NCBI GenBank assembly: GCA_965659945.1 | Contig: CBFHYJ010000001.1 | Span: forward strand, 1 to 64,000 | DNA from: VMDJ01 sp965659945 | GTDB lineage: Bacteria > Pseudomonadota > Gammaproteobacteria > Chromatiales > Chromatiaceae | DNA length: 64,000 nt | Direction: 5' to 3' | Position numbers and translations under genes: made by a program | The notes under the pieces: generated by a model | Seen by the model: the letters and a program-made list of their open reading frames with translations, nothing else | Databases searched by the model: none | Told to the model about the DNA's origin: nothing | Part shown: positions 1 through 7,412 of the stretch, piece after piece | Numbering within the stretch: the first letter of the stretch is position 1 | Layout of the letters: each line of letters starts with the position of its first letter

Positions 1-314
1 TGGTGTACTGCTGAGTCAACGTGACGTGCCATATCGAACGCCAAGTCCTCACGAACCATGCCCATCAAGTCGATACGAGCGTAACGAACGTGATCTTCTG
101 GGTTGTTCTCGCCGAAGCGAGTACCCATGTAACAGTTAATAGCATACAGACCTTGTGCTACTGCACCTGAACGGTCGATGTTTGCTTTTTCTGCGATAAC
201 GATCTTTTTATTCTGACCCCAGTAGCGAGCTTCAAAAGCTGCACCGGTACCGCCAAGGCCTGCGCCTGCAACGAGGATATCGATATCGTCTTCAATGATA
301 GTTTTGTAGCCCAT
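1..314 (-). CDS. aprA: Adenylylsulfate reductase alpha subunit AprA (N-terminal 104 residues; continues past the window edge)
   Basis: AprA is the FAD subunit that interconverts sulfite plus AMP with adenosine 5'-phosphosulfate (APS) in the cytoplasm. Only the N-terminus is here. Reading the minus strand gives a protein starting MGYKTIIEDDIDILVAGAG, with the Rossmann FAD motif GAGLGGTG at residues 17-24 and the AprA-like stretch NIDRSGAVAQGLYAINCYMG after it. The ATG shares one base with the aprB stop (TAATG), so the two are translationally coupled. Order aprM-aprB-aprA is that of sulfur oxidisers that use AprM instead of QmoABC. In that setting the enzyme runs in the sulfite-oxidising direction (inference from context). 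Confidence 0.96.
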   Translation of the reverse strand, partial: MGYKTIIEDDIDILVAGAGLGGTGAAFEARYWGQNKKIVIAEKANIDRSGAVAQGLYAINCYMGTRFGENNPEDHVRYARIDLMGMVREDLAFDMARHVDSAVH

Positions 315-796
315 TAGTATTGAACTCCTTCTTTGATCTCTAGACCGTTAGATTCCAGAGTATGTACACCAGCCTCGTCCATACGGATGTACTTTGGCTC
401 GTTGTACAAATGCTGACTTGCAACATGGTCGTTACCAGGTGCTGGAACATTCTTCAGCTCAGGCTGACCTGATCCCCATGGCACGGTAGTGATAGGAGCC
501 AATAGGTCCATATCTTTCTTGCCATTACGGAACTTGATGCGCCATGAAATGATGCCCTTCTCTTCGTCGCGGTTAACACGAACTGAGTGGCCTAGTGGAG
601 CGAAGTCTGCGTAACCACGTACGTCAATCGCGTTGTGAGGACACGCTTTAACGCACGAATAACATTCCCAACACATGCTTGGTTCGATGTTGTAAGCACG
701 GCGGAGACCTTTGTCGATGTGCATGATGTCTGATGGACAGATATCAACACACTGGCCACAACCATCACATCGAGTCATATATACAAAAGTAGGCAT
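314..796 (-). CDS. aprB: Adenylylsulfate reductase beta subunit AprB
   Basis: The 160-residue iron-sulfur subunit of APS reductase passes electrons between AprA and the membrane partner. Two ferredoxin-type 4Fe-4S motifs are visible: Cys10, 13, 16, 20 (CDGCGQCVDICP) and Cys42, 45, 48, 52 (CWECYSCVKACP). The remaining half is the AprB-specific tail that wraps round AprA. Length fits the family. It lies 32 bases after aprM and overlaps the aprA start by one base, so the three form an operon. Confidence 0.97.
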   Translation of the reverse strand: MPTFVYMTRCDGCGQCVDICPSDIMHIDKGLRRAYNIEPSMCWECYSCVKACPHNAIDVRGYADFAPLGHSVRVNRDEEKGIISWRIKFRNGKKDMDLLAPITTVPWGSGQPELKNVPAPGNDHVASQHLYNEPKYIRMDEAGVHTLESNGLEIKEGVQY

Positions 797-828
797 GATT
801 TTTCTCTCTCTGTAATTCTTATTAGTTC

Positions 829-1674
829 TTAGTAATTCTTTGCTGCGCGAGCACGAATACCTTTACCCATGTTTGGTGGGTTGGTGCCCATGTACAACGG
901 CAGATCAGGGTATCGAGCGTGAGTTGCAGGATCTGCAAGATCGTACTCAGCAGGCAAGTTCAAGTTAGAACCATCTGCCTTAGATACCTTCTTCTGGTAA
1001 GCCGCTGCAGGCTTAAAGAACATGTGTGAGAACTTAGACCAGAATACGCTGCCGAACAATACGGTGTTCGAAATCGCGAATAGGACAAAGAACAATGTTG
1101 CAACGTTCATGCCCAAAGTTTGACCAGCTGCTTGCGATGACCAGATCAAACCGAACAATGCGGTCAGCATCAAAGAAACGATAAAGATGTCAGCCTCTAC
1201 TAGCTTGTACCACTTAGTACCTTCTGCAGAAACGTCAACACGAATGCGGAACCAGAACCACGCACCACCAACAACTAACATCAACGCACCCCAGTGCCAC
1301 AAGTTAGCGCCCATCGCGCTTGTCGCATCACCGAAGATCAGAACAACGTTACCAATGCAGTAAAGGATGAAACCCCACATACTTAAGAAGTGAGAAACCT
1401 GACGCTCTTTGTTACAGAACTCGCCAGCAAGTGCGACTTCGTTAACCAAGATACCTGCTGCAATACCCATCTTTTCACCAGCGCCAACCGAACGCTTAGC
1501 ATTAGCGCGGTGCGAAGCAGCCATTTCAGAGAAATAACGTGCACTTTTCTTTTTCGCGACGTGAAGAATGGTGCCGCCAGCGACAAAAATAACCATAAGG
1601 ATGAGATACGCTTGCATCACATCGTTTGTAATAAATGATCCCGCTAGGAAATCAAAAGGATTGCTTGAAAACAT
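829..1674 (-). CDS. aprM: AprM, membrane partner of APS reductase
   Basis: A 281-residue integral membrane protein with about five or six hydrophobic segments (near 19-40, 92-115, 122-143, 162-180, 187-210). It is recognised by position directly upstream of aprBA and by its length and topology. AprM is thought to hand electrons from AprBA to the quinone pool in beta- and gammaproteobacterial sulfur oxidisers that lack QmoABC; direct biochemistry for the family is limited. The ATG has GAGG about 11 bases upstream on the minus strand. First gene of the aprMBA operon. Confidence 0.88.
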   Translation of the reverse strand: MFSSNPFDFLAGSFITNDVMQAYLILMVIFVAGGTILHVAKKKSARYFSEMAASHRANAKRSVGAGEKMGIAAGILVNEVALAGEFCNKERQVSHFLSMWGFILYCIGNVVLIFGDATSAMGANLWHWGALMLVVGGAWFWFRIRVDVSAEGTKWYKLVEADIFIVSLMLTALFGLIWSSQAAGQTLGMNVATLFFVLFAISNTVLFGSVFWSKFSHMFFKPAAAYQKKVSKADGSNLNLPAEYDLADPATHARYPDLPLYMGTNPPNMGKGIRARAAKNY

Positions 1675-2069
1675 TATTATTAAACCTCACTAAATTTTTT
1701 AGCTCGGCGAGGATATCCCCATCAAGTCAATGCGTCACCTCAGATATATATTCAGGGTCATATAAAAAATCTATGCGGACAGGCATTGCCTCCTAAATCG
1801 CTGTTTTGTATATAAAACTTCGTTAATATTCTTCTATACCCCGACAAAACCCTTACATTTCCTCAAAAAATGGAGCAATTTTTATTTCTTATCAGCAGCA
1901 ATCTCGCCCTTCATCATAAGATTCTGCAATGCGGGTTTAAAAAATCGCTATAGAACAAACCTATAAGGCGACTAGGTAATATTCGGAAACAGTGATAGAT
2001 TTGCTGCGCTTAGTTCTAATAGTTTTAGATCTAAACGTGTGTTTAAAGAAGTACTAAAGCGAGCTTGCT
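1675..2069. other. Divergent intergenic region between aprM and the HIT gene
   Basis: The only gene-free stretch over 300 bases. It is clearly AT-richer than its surroundings and must carry the promoters for aprMBA (minus) and the HIT gene (plus). On the minus strand there is a 19-codon open frame (1727-1786, encoding MPVRIDFLYDPEYISEVTH) with GGAGG at 1789-1793, only two bases before its ATG, which is closer than usual for initiation. I see no riboswitch, small RNA or terminator that I can support. Confidence 0.6.
1696..1725 (-). promoter_or_regulatory. Candidate sigma-70 promoter for aprMBA
   Basis: Minus strand: -35 TTGATG (1720-1725), 18-base spacer, -10 TAAAAA (1696-1701). Each hexamer matches 4 of 6 consensus bases. 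It would give a very short leader before the aprM ribosome site. Weak match, offered only because it is the best pair close to the gene. Confidence 0.28.
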
Positions 2070-2486
2070 GTGGCCTCTGAAGAAGTAGCTAAAAAACGAG
2101 ACCCCAACAATCCTTGCCTCTTCTGCAAAGACCCTCGCGGCGTATCGCTACAAAACGAACATGCTTATAGTGCTCGTGATAGTTATGCGGTAAGCCCAGG
2201 CCACACATTGGTGATCCCAAAGCGCCATGTAGCGAGCTTCTTCGATTTAAATCCAGAAGAAGTCAGTGCCATCATGTCCCTGATCACTGAAGAAAAGACA
2301 TTGCTAGATCAAGAGTTCTCACCTGATGGCTACAATATTGGGGTGAATGTTGGTCCGGCAGCTGGACAGAGTATTTTTCATGTCCACGTTCACATCATCC
2401 CGCGTTACACCGGTGATGTTGAGAACCCCCAAGGCGGCGTGCGCCATGTGATCCCTAAAAACGCTCACTACACACGCAAAGATTAA
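2070..2486 (+). CDS. HIT family nucleotide-binding protein
   Basis: A 138-residue histidine-triad protein. The triad FHVHVHIIPRY sits at about residues 109-119, and the Zn-binding type CxxC (CLFCK, near 16-20) is present at the N-terminus. HIT enzymes hydrolyse or transfer nucleotidyl groups from nucleotide phosphoramidates, dinucleoside polyphosphates and, for some members, adenylylsulfate. The frame opens with GTG at 2070; no good ribosome site is visible. It lies between aprMBA and sat, so action on APS or on the AMP pool is plausible (inference). Confidence 0.9.
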   Translation: MASEEVAKKRDPNNPCLFCKDPRGVSLQNEHAYSARDSYAVSPGHTLVIPKRHVASFFDLNPEEVSAIMSLITEEKTLLDQEFSPDGYNIGVNVGPAAGQSIFHVHVHIIPRYTGDVENPQGGVRHVIPKNAHYTRKD

Positions 2487-2559
2487 CAGTCAGTTTTTTC
2501 TGGAAGGGGCTGACGCTTTGTTACTTTCCTTCCAACAACAACCATAGAGGATAACGATT

Positions 2560-2724
2560 ATGAGCGGTGGCACATTTACTCGTCCAAAAGTACCGACTGG
2601 TGAAACCAAGTGGGTAACAACTACTCAGAAAGAAATCACCCCAGGCCAATTCTTTGTTGGTTACGAAACCACTTGGGTTGAGTTCCAAAAGGAAAAGCCA
2701 TACGAGACTCCTAAGAAGCCTTAA
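2560..2724 (+). CDS. Unrecognised 54-residue protein in the sulfur locus
   Basis: An ATG at 2560 preceded by AGAGG (2546-2550, nine bases upstream) opens a frame ending TAA at 2722-2724. The product starts MSGGTFTRPKVPTGETKW, is 54 residues long, soluble-looking, has no cysteine or signal peptide, and contains an aromatic-rich centre (FFVGYETTWVEF, 31-42) and a Lys/Pro-rich tail (PYETPKKP). It follows the HIT gene by 73 bases and is closed by a strong terminator, so it reads as a real small gene. I do not recognise the family. Context suggests a link to APS metabolism, but no function can be assigned. Confidence 0.75.
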   Translation: MSGGTFTRPKVPTGETKWVTTTQKEITPGQFFVGYETTWVEFQKEKPYETPKKP

Positions 2725-2773
2725 TCACGCTTCGCTTAGCGACTTAATTCGCTAAGTAAGAGACACAAAAAAA

Positions 2774-2796
2774 GGCGTGCTAAGCACGCCTTTTTT
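2774..2796. terminator. Bidirectional intrinsic terminator between the 54-residue gene and sat
   Basis: GGCGTGC - TAA - GCACGCC, a perfect 7-bp stem (2774-2780 with 2784-2790), followed by six T (2791-2796) and preceded by seven A (2767-2773). It works on paper in both directions, closing the plus-strand HIT/small-protein unit and the minus-strand sat gene. Confidence 0.88.
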
Positions 2797-2819
2797 ATTG
2801 CTCGCTTGAGCCTCAGCTC

Positions 2820-4004
2820 TTACAAGCTTTGGTAGTACTCAATCAAAATTTGAGCCACTTCAGGACGCGAGAACTCTTTTGGTGGCGCAATGCCTTCACC
2901 CAACATCTCACGCACCTTAGTGCCTGATAGCAATACGAAGTCATCTTTCTCGTGATCTGGTGCTTCACGCATCATTACCACTTTATTCAACTTCTTAGAC
3001 CATGCAGTGTGGTCAGCTTCGAAGATCTCGATCTCCATTGCGCCTGCAGGTACTTCATCTTTAAAGATGGTTTGTGCATCGAATGCGCCATAGTAATCGC
3101 CAACGCCTGCGTGGTCACGACCAATGATGAAGTGAGTCGCACCCATGTTCTGACGGAAGTAAGCGTGAAGTACTGCTTCACGTGGACCTGCATAGAGCAT
3201 GTCGAAACCGTAACCAGTGACCATTGCGCTGTTAGGTGGGAAGTACAACTCAACCATCTTACGAATCGCAGCATCACGAACTGGCGCAGGAATATCGCCC
3301 TTCTTCAACTTACCCAACAACATGTGGATAACCAAACCGTCACAACCCAAACGATCCATTGCCATGTGACACAACTCTTCGTGAGCTAAGTGCATTGGGT
3401 TACGGGTTTGGAATGCAACAACCTTCTTCCAACCACGCTCAGCGATTTCATTACGAATCTCAACTGCGGTACGGAAAGTATCTGGGAATTCAGTTTGGAA
3501 GTAGCTGAAGTTCAATACTTGGATTGGACCTGAAACAGCCGTACGACCTTGTGAGTTGAATGCTGCAACACCTGGGTGCTCAGAATCATCAGTGCGATAT
3601 ACTTTGTCGGTCATGATCGCCATCTGCTCAGCAGAGACTTCTTCGATCGCTTCAACATCCATTACAGCTAACACTGGGTTGCCATCAACGTTAGGATCAC
3701 GCAAAGCAATACGTTTTGCATCGCCGATCGCATCCGCATTCTCAAGCAAACACATCACAGGCACTGGGAAGAATGAACCATCACTAAGGGTCATCTTTTC
3801 AGCTGCGCCCATTGCATCTGTTAGGTTCATGAAACCTTTCAGAGGGTTGAAGTAACCCGCACCCATCATGACTGCGTTACCGGCAGCTTGTGAGCTGATA
3901 ATCACTGAAGGCAGTGACTCCGCTTCTTTGCTCAATGCATCATGTTGTGCAACGTCATAAACGAAGCGTGGTTGTAGCTCGTCAGAACCAATTGGCTTGA
4001 TCAT
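2820..4004 (-). CDS. sat: Sulfate adenylyltransferase (ATP sulfurylase), dissimilatory type
   Basis: A 394-residue single-chain ATP sulfurylase. The nucleotide-binding QTRNPMHLAH lies at 199-208 and GRDHAGVGDYYG at 295-306, both diagnostic of the homo-oligomeric Sat family rather than CysDN. There is no C-terminal APS kinase domain. With aprMBA next door it most likely runs towards ATP and sulfate, taking APS from AprBA and pyrophosphate (inference from context). On the minus strand AAGGA sits about nine bases before the ATG. Monocistronic: 244 bases separate it from tRNA-Phe and it ends at the bidirectional terminator. Confidence 0.96.
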   Translation of the reverse strand: MIKPIGSDELQPRFVYDVAQHDALSKEAESLPSVIISSQAAGNAVMMGAGYFNPLKGFMNLTDAMGAAEKMTLSDGSFFPVPVMCLLENADAIGDAKRIALRDPNVDGNPVLAVMDVEAIEEVSAEQMAIMTDKVYRTDDSEHPGVAAFNSQGRTAVSGPIQVLNFSYFQTEFPDTFRTAVEIRNEIAERGWKKVVAFQTRNPMHLAHEELCHMAMDRLGCDGLVIHMLLGKLKKGDIPAPVRDAAIRKMVELYFPPNSAMVTGYGFDMLYAGPREAVLHAYFRQNMGATHFIIGRDHAGVGDYYGAFDAQTIFKDEVPAGAMEIEIFEADHTAWSKKLNKVVMMREAPDHEKDDFVLLSGTKVREMLGEGIAPPKEFSRPEVAQILIEYYQSL

Positions 4005-4212
4005 TACTAAGTATCCTTCGGTTAGTTTTTGTACTCAGACACAGGCTATGTCCGATAATTTTTTAGTCTCTTCGGCAGTGACGTCGTGCAAAAAAACGCA
4101 ACAGCGTAGTAAATGCCAAAGCGGCTGTATTAGTGACGCGTAATGTACAACACAATAGAAATCCGAAGAGCTAAGGAACTTTATGAGGGCATAAACTCAA
4201 ATCAGCAGGCAC

Positions 4213-4236
4213 AAAAAAACCGAGCACGAAGCTCGG
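4213..4236 (-). terminator. Intrinsic terminator of the tRNA-Phe transcript
   Basis: On the minus strand CCGAGC - TTCGT - GCTCGG (plus-strand 4220-4225 with 4231-4236) is followed by seven T (4213-4219). It starts 13 bases after the tRNA 3' end. Confidence 0.87.
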
Positions 4237-4248
4237 CTTTGCTTTGTA

Positions 4249-4324
4249 TGGTGCCCGGGGGCGGAATCGAACCACCGACACGAGGATTTTCAATCCTCTG
4301 CTCTACCAACTGAGCTACCCGGGC
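4249..4324 (-). tRNA. tRNA-Phe (anticodon GAA)
   Basis: The minus strand folds as a complete 76-nt tRNA with encoded CCA: acceptor GCCCGGG pairing with CCCGGGC, D-arm AGCTCAGTTGGTAGAGC, anticodon loop TTGAAAA reading GAA, and T-arm with GGTTCGATTCC. It has its own promoter-like element upstream and a terminator downstream and is not in a tRNA cluster. Confidence 0.98.
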
Positions 4325-4356
4325 AAATTGCCTGACGAGACCGTCAAGAGGCGCGT

Positions 4357-4385
4357 ATTAAAGCGACATGACAGGGCTACGTCAA
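4357..4385 (-). promoter_or_regulatory. Sigma-70 promoter for tRNA-Phe
   Basis: Minus strand: -35 TTGACG (4380-4385), exactly 17-base spacer, -10 TTTAAT (4357-4362); each hexamer matches 5 of 6. The bases after the -10 are GC-rich (ACGCGCC), the discriminator type associated with stringently controlled stable-RNA promoters. It lies between the yggX stop and the tRNA. Confidence 0.68.
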
Positions 4386-4395
4386 GCTAAAACCC

Positions 4396-4662
4396 TTATT
4401 CTGGCTTGAATTCTGGTGGGGTCTCACCGCCATCACCAAAAAAGAACTTATCCATCTGCTCTTCAAGAAATTTACGCGCTTTTGGGTCGATCGGGCTTAA
4501 ACGATATTCATTCAACAGCATGGTCTGATGCTTCAACCACTCTGCCCAGCCTTCTTTAGAAACATTCTCAAAAACACGCTGACCCAAATCACCTGGATAT
4601 GGTGGTTTATCTAAGCCTTCCAGCTCGCGCTTCATTTTTACGCAATTCACCATTGCACCCAT
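4396..4662 (-). CDS. yggX: Probable Fe(2+)-trafficking protein YggX
   Basis: An 88-residue cytoplasmic protein of the YggX family, with the conserved start VNCVKMKRELEGLDKPPYPG and its single near-N-terminal cysteine, and the family tail FLEEQMDKFFF. YggX is linked to iron handling and protection of FeS clusters from oxidants. The ATG at 4662 has AGGAG seven bases upstream, overlapping the mutY stop, so it is cotranslated with MutY, itself an FeS enzyme; mutY-yggX is a conserved gammaproteobacterial pair. Confidence 0.95.
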   Translation of the reverse strand: MGAMVNCVKMKRELEGLDKPPYPGDLGQRVFENVSKEGWAEWLKHQTMLLNEYRLSPIDPKARKFLEEQMDKFFFGDGGETPPEFKPE

Positions 4663-4671
4663 GAGAATCTC

Positions 4672-5733
4672 CTAAGTCAGTTCATCGAGCAGACGCGCAA
4701 CCGGCGCCGCCAATCCCCGAGCATCGGGGCGGTGTGTGTTATACCAAACGAGATCATCTGCCTCAAAGACCACGCAACCGCGTTTGCGCAGCAGTAATTG
4801 CTGCGGATGGATATCCAAATGAAAGTGGCTAAAGGTATGACGTCTTACCGGCAGCTTCTCACCCAGACTCACTTCAAGACCAAATCGATCGCGACAGAAC
4901 ACATCGATGGTTTGACCTTCAGGCAGTTCAGGAAAGCTCCATAGTCCACCCCAGATTCCCGTGGGTGGTCGCTGATGGAGTAGCAGCTCACCTCGCTCAT
5001 TACTCAAAACCAACCAATGAGCAGTTCTCACCGGCAATGTCTTTTTCGGTTTTTTACCTGGGTAACGTTGCCAATCATTTTGTGCATAGGCTAAACACGC
5101 ATCACTCAGTGGACAGGCATCACATTGGGGTTTTGAACGAGTGCATAGCATTGCGCCAAGATCCATCATCGCCTGAGTGTATTCAGCCACACGCTGATCT
5201 GGTGTGTAGTTTTCAGCAAGCTCCCATAACTGACTAAGCACTTTCGCTTGCCCCGGCCATCCATCAATCGCAGCAAAGCGTGCTAAAACACGCTTCACAT
5301 TGCCATCTAAAATCGTTGCTCGCAGGTTCATCGACAAACTTGCGATTGCACCAGCCGTTGATCGACCAATACCGGGCAGGCTCTCTAGCTCAACAGGATC
5401 TTGTGGAAACTCGCCCACCATCTCAGTGCAAACCTGTTGCGCTGTTTTATGAAGATTCCGTGCACGCGCGTAATACCCAAGGCCAGACCAGTGGTGCAGC
5501 ACATCATCAATCGGCGCATTCGCCAGATCACATACCGTCGGAAACCGCTGCATAAACTTCTCAAAATAAGGGATCACAGTACTGACTTGGGTCTGCTGCA
5601 ACATGATCTCGGATACCCAGGTGCGATACGGCGAGACCGATTGCTGCCACGGCAAATTCTTTCGCCCGTACAGATCGAACCAATCCAGAACGCGTTGCGA
5701 AAAGTCTACTTTGCTTATCGGATTTACAGCCAT
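4672..5733 (-). CDS. mutY: Adenine DNA glycosylase MutY
   Basis: Removes adenine mispaired with 8-oxoguanine. From the ATG at 5733 (353 residues): the catalytic Glu43 lies in SEIMLQQTQV, the helix-hairpin-helix LPGIGRSTAGAI is at 119-130 with catalytic Asp143 in ILDGNV, and the 4Fe-4S cysteines are 197, 204, 207 and 213. A C-terminal NUDIX-like domain for 8-oxoG recognition follows from about 230. A TTG one codon earlier is possible but less likely. Divergent from the Sco gene, with 47 bases between the starts. Confidence 0.96.
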   Translation of the reverse strand: MAVNPISKVDFSQRVLDWFDLYGRKNLPWQQSVSPYRTWVSEIMLQQTQVSTVIPYFEKFMQRFPTVCDLANAPIDDVLHHWSGLGYYARARNLHKTAQQVCTEMVGEFPQDPVELESLPGIGRSTAGAIASLSMNLRATILDGNVKRVLARFAAIDGWPGQAKVLSQLWELAENYTPDQRVAEYTQAMMDLGAMLCTRSKPQCDACPLSDACLAYAQNDWQRYPGKKPKKTLPVRTAHWLVLSNERGELLLHQRPPTGIWGGLWSFPELPEGQTIDVFCRDRFGLEVSLGEKLPVRRHTFSHFHLDIHPQQLLLRKRGCVVFEADDLVWYNTHRPDARGLAAPVARLLDELT

Positions 5734-5780
5734 CAAGTATGGTAGGTTGATCTTTATTCAAATCGCAATCAAAGCTGACC

Positions 5781-6362
5781 ATGAAACAACTTCCAATTAT
5801 CCTTGTGGCTGTTATCAGCATCGCACTCGGCATCTGGTTGGGCATGCCCGAACAAAAATCGGTGACCGGTTACGAACACCTCGGCGGTGACTTTGTTGTG
5901 CAAAGCGCTAACGGCGATGTGAAGCTGGAAGATTTCCGCGACAAAATCGTTCCGATCTATTTTGGCTTTGCTGCATGCCCAGATGTCTGCATTACCGCAC
6001 TCAGCGGTCTGAGCATGGCGCTTCGCAGCTTGTCACATGATGAAATGGCACAAATTCAGCCACTCTTTATCAGCATCGACCCTGATCGCGACACGCCAGC
6101 AAAAGCTGACGAATATGCCAAATATTTCCACCCGTCGATTATTGGCGCCTCGACAGATGCGGAGAATCTAAAAGCGATCGCAAAACGCTACCTGGTGATC
6201 TACGCCAAAGTGGCAATGGAAGACTCCGCGATGAAATACACCATGGATCACAGCTCGAAGATTTATTTTGTCGGTCGTGAGGGCAAGATTCTCTCAACCG
6301 CATCGCATGGCGAATCGGCAGAACAGCTAGCCAAACAACTAAAAGCAGCGCTTGCTTACTGA
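5781..6362 (+). CDS. SCO1/SenC family copper-binding thioredoxin-fold protein
   Basis: A 193-residue membrane-anchored periplasmic protein. Residues 5-21 form an uncleaved signal anchor. The copper ligands are Cys66 and Cys70 (FAACPDVC) and His157 (YTMDHSSK). Sco proteins deliver copper to the CuA centre of cytochrome oxidases or act as thiol-disulfide enzymes. No oxidase subunit genes are nearby, so its client cannot be named. Monocistronic, divergent from mutY. Confidence 0.92.
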   Translation: MKQLPIILVAVISIALGIWLGMPEQKSVTGYEHLGGDFVVQSANGDVKLEDFRDKIVPIYFGFAACPDVCITALSGLSMALRSLSHDEMAQIQPLFISIDPDRDTPAKADEYAKYFHPSIIGASTDAENLKAIAKRYLVIYAKVAMEDSAMKYTMDHSSKIYFVGREGKILSTASHGESAEQLAKQLKAALAY

Positions 6363-6413
6363 GTTAACGGCCCTGCTAGGGTAAAATGCGCCTTTAACAA
6401 ATTTCTTACACCT

Positions 6414-6614
6414 ATGAACATTTCTCTCAACGGAAAAACCCATTCGCTTGCAGATAACAGCTCGCTCGGGAGTTTGATTGATGCTTTGGAGCTCACCGAC
6501 AAGCGTATTGCTGTCGAAGTGAATGATGAGCTTGTGCCTCGCAGTGAACATGCTGATTGCCTATTAAATGAAGGTGATCGCGTTGAGATAGTTCAAGCTA
6601 TTGGCGGTGGTTAA
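6414..6614 (+). CDS. thiS: Sulfur carrier protein ThiS
   Basis: A 66-residue ubiquitin-fold protein ending in Gly-Gly (VQAIGGG). Its C-terminus is adenylated and then thiocarboxylated, and gives sulfur to ThiG for the thiazole of thiamine. It precedes thiG by three bases. The 51-base gap after the Sco gene is too short for a TPP riboswitch. Confidence 0.95.
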   Translation: MNISLNGKTHSLADNSSLGSLIDALELTDKRIAVEVNDELVPRSEHADCLLNEGDRVEIVQAIGGG

Positions 6615-6617
6615 TCC

Positions 6618-7409
6618 ATGACTGATCAAACAGATACTTTGACCATTGCAGGTCGCACCTTTACCTCACGCCTTCTCGTGGGTACGGGCAAATACAAAGA
6701 CATGGCCGAAACGCGTGAAGCGATTGATTCGAGCGGCGCTGAGATTGTGACCATCGCTGTACGTCGTACAAACCTTGGCCAGAATGCGGATGAACCAAAC
6801 ATTCTCGAAGTCTTACCGCCGTCTGAGTTCACTTACTTACCTAACACCGCCGGTTGCTACGATGCAAAAACCGCCGTACGTACCTGCAAGCTCGCACGTG
6901 AATTACTCGATGGGCATGACTTAGTAAAGTTGGAAGTCTTGGGTGATGAGAAGACATTGTTCCCTGATGTCATGCAAACCATGAAGGCTGCCGAAGAACT
7001 CATCGCAGATGGCTTTAAGATCATGGTTTACACCAACGATGATCCGATCATTGCTCGCGAACTTGAAGCGATGGGTTGCGTTGCTGTAATGCCCCTTGCT
7101 GCACCAATTGGCTCTGGCCTCGGCGTACGTAACAAACTCAACATCATGACCATTGTTGAGAACGCAAAAGTACCCGTACTGGTAGATGCCGGCGTTGGTA
7201 CTGCATCGGATGCTGCTGTTGCCATGGAGCTAGGCTGTGATGGTGTTTTGATGAATACCGCAATTGCTGCTGCTCAAAAACCTGTTTTGATGGCCTCAGC
7301 AATGAAGAAAGCCATCCAAGCAGGACGCGAAGCTTTCTTAGCCGGCCGCATGCCCGCTAAACGTTTTGCTTCAGCGTCATCACCGGTTGATGGTTTGTTC
7401 TTCGACTAA
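6618..7409 (+). CDS. thiG: Thiazole synthase ThiG
   Basis: Forms the thiazole phosphate of thiamine from deoxyxylulose 5-phosphate, dehydroglycine and the ThiS thiocarboxylate. The 263-residue TIM barrel has the Schiff-base Lys104 in DLVKLEVLGD and the phosphate-binding stretch VDAGVGTASDAAVAMELG. Coupled to thiS upstream and to trmB three bases downstream; thiS-thiG-trmB is a common gammaproteobacterial order. Confidence 0.97.
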   Translation: MTDQTDTLTIAGRTFTSRLLVGTGKYKDMAETREAIDSSGAEIVTIAVRRTNLGQNADEPNILEVLPPSEFTYLPNTAGCYDAKTAVRTCKLARELLDGHDLVKLEVLGDEKTLFPDVMQTMKAAEELIADGFKIMVYTNDDPIIARELEAMGCVAVMPLAAPIGSGLGVRNKLNIMTIVENAKVPVLVDAGVGTASDAAVAMELGCDGVLMNTAIAAAQKPVLMASAMKKAIQAGREAFLAGRMPAKRFASASSPVDGLFFD

Positions 7410-7412
7410 GTT

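Noticed and set aside
1718..1734. A 17-base near match (15 of 17) between the aprM upstream region and the aprA coding sequence at 61-77
   Set aside because: Similarity does not extend on either side; a chance match rather than a duplicated fragment.
2820..4004. Sat as an assimilatory enzyme
   Set aside because: No APS kinase, PAPS reductase, cysDN or sulfate transporter is nearby, while aprMBA is; the dissimilatory reading is preferred, though direction cannot be proved from sequence.
6363..6413. TPP riboswitch in front of thiS
   Set aside because: Only 51 bases separate the Sco stop from the thiS ATG and no THI-box elements are present; a small CCCT-GCT-AGGG repeat is all that is seen.
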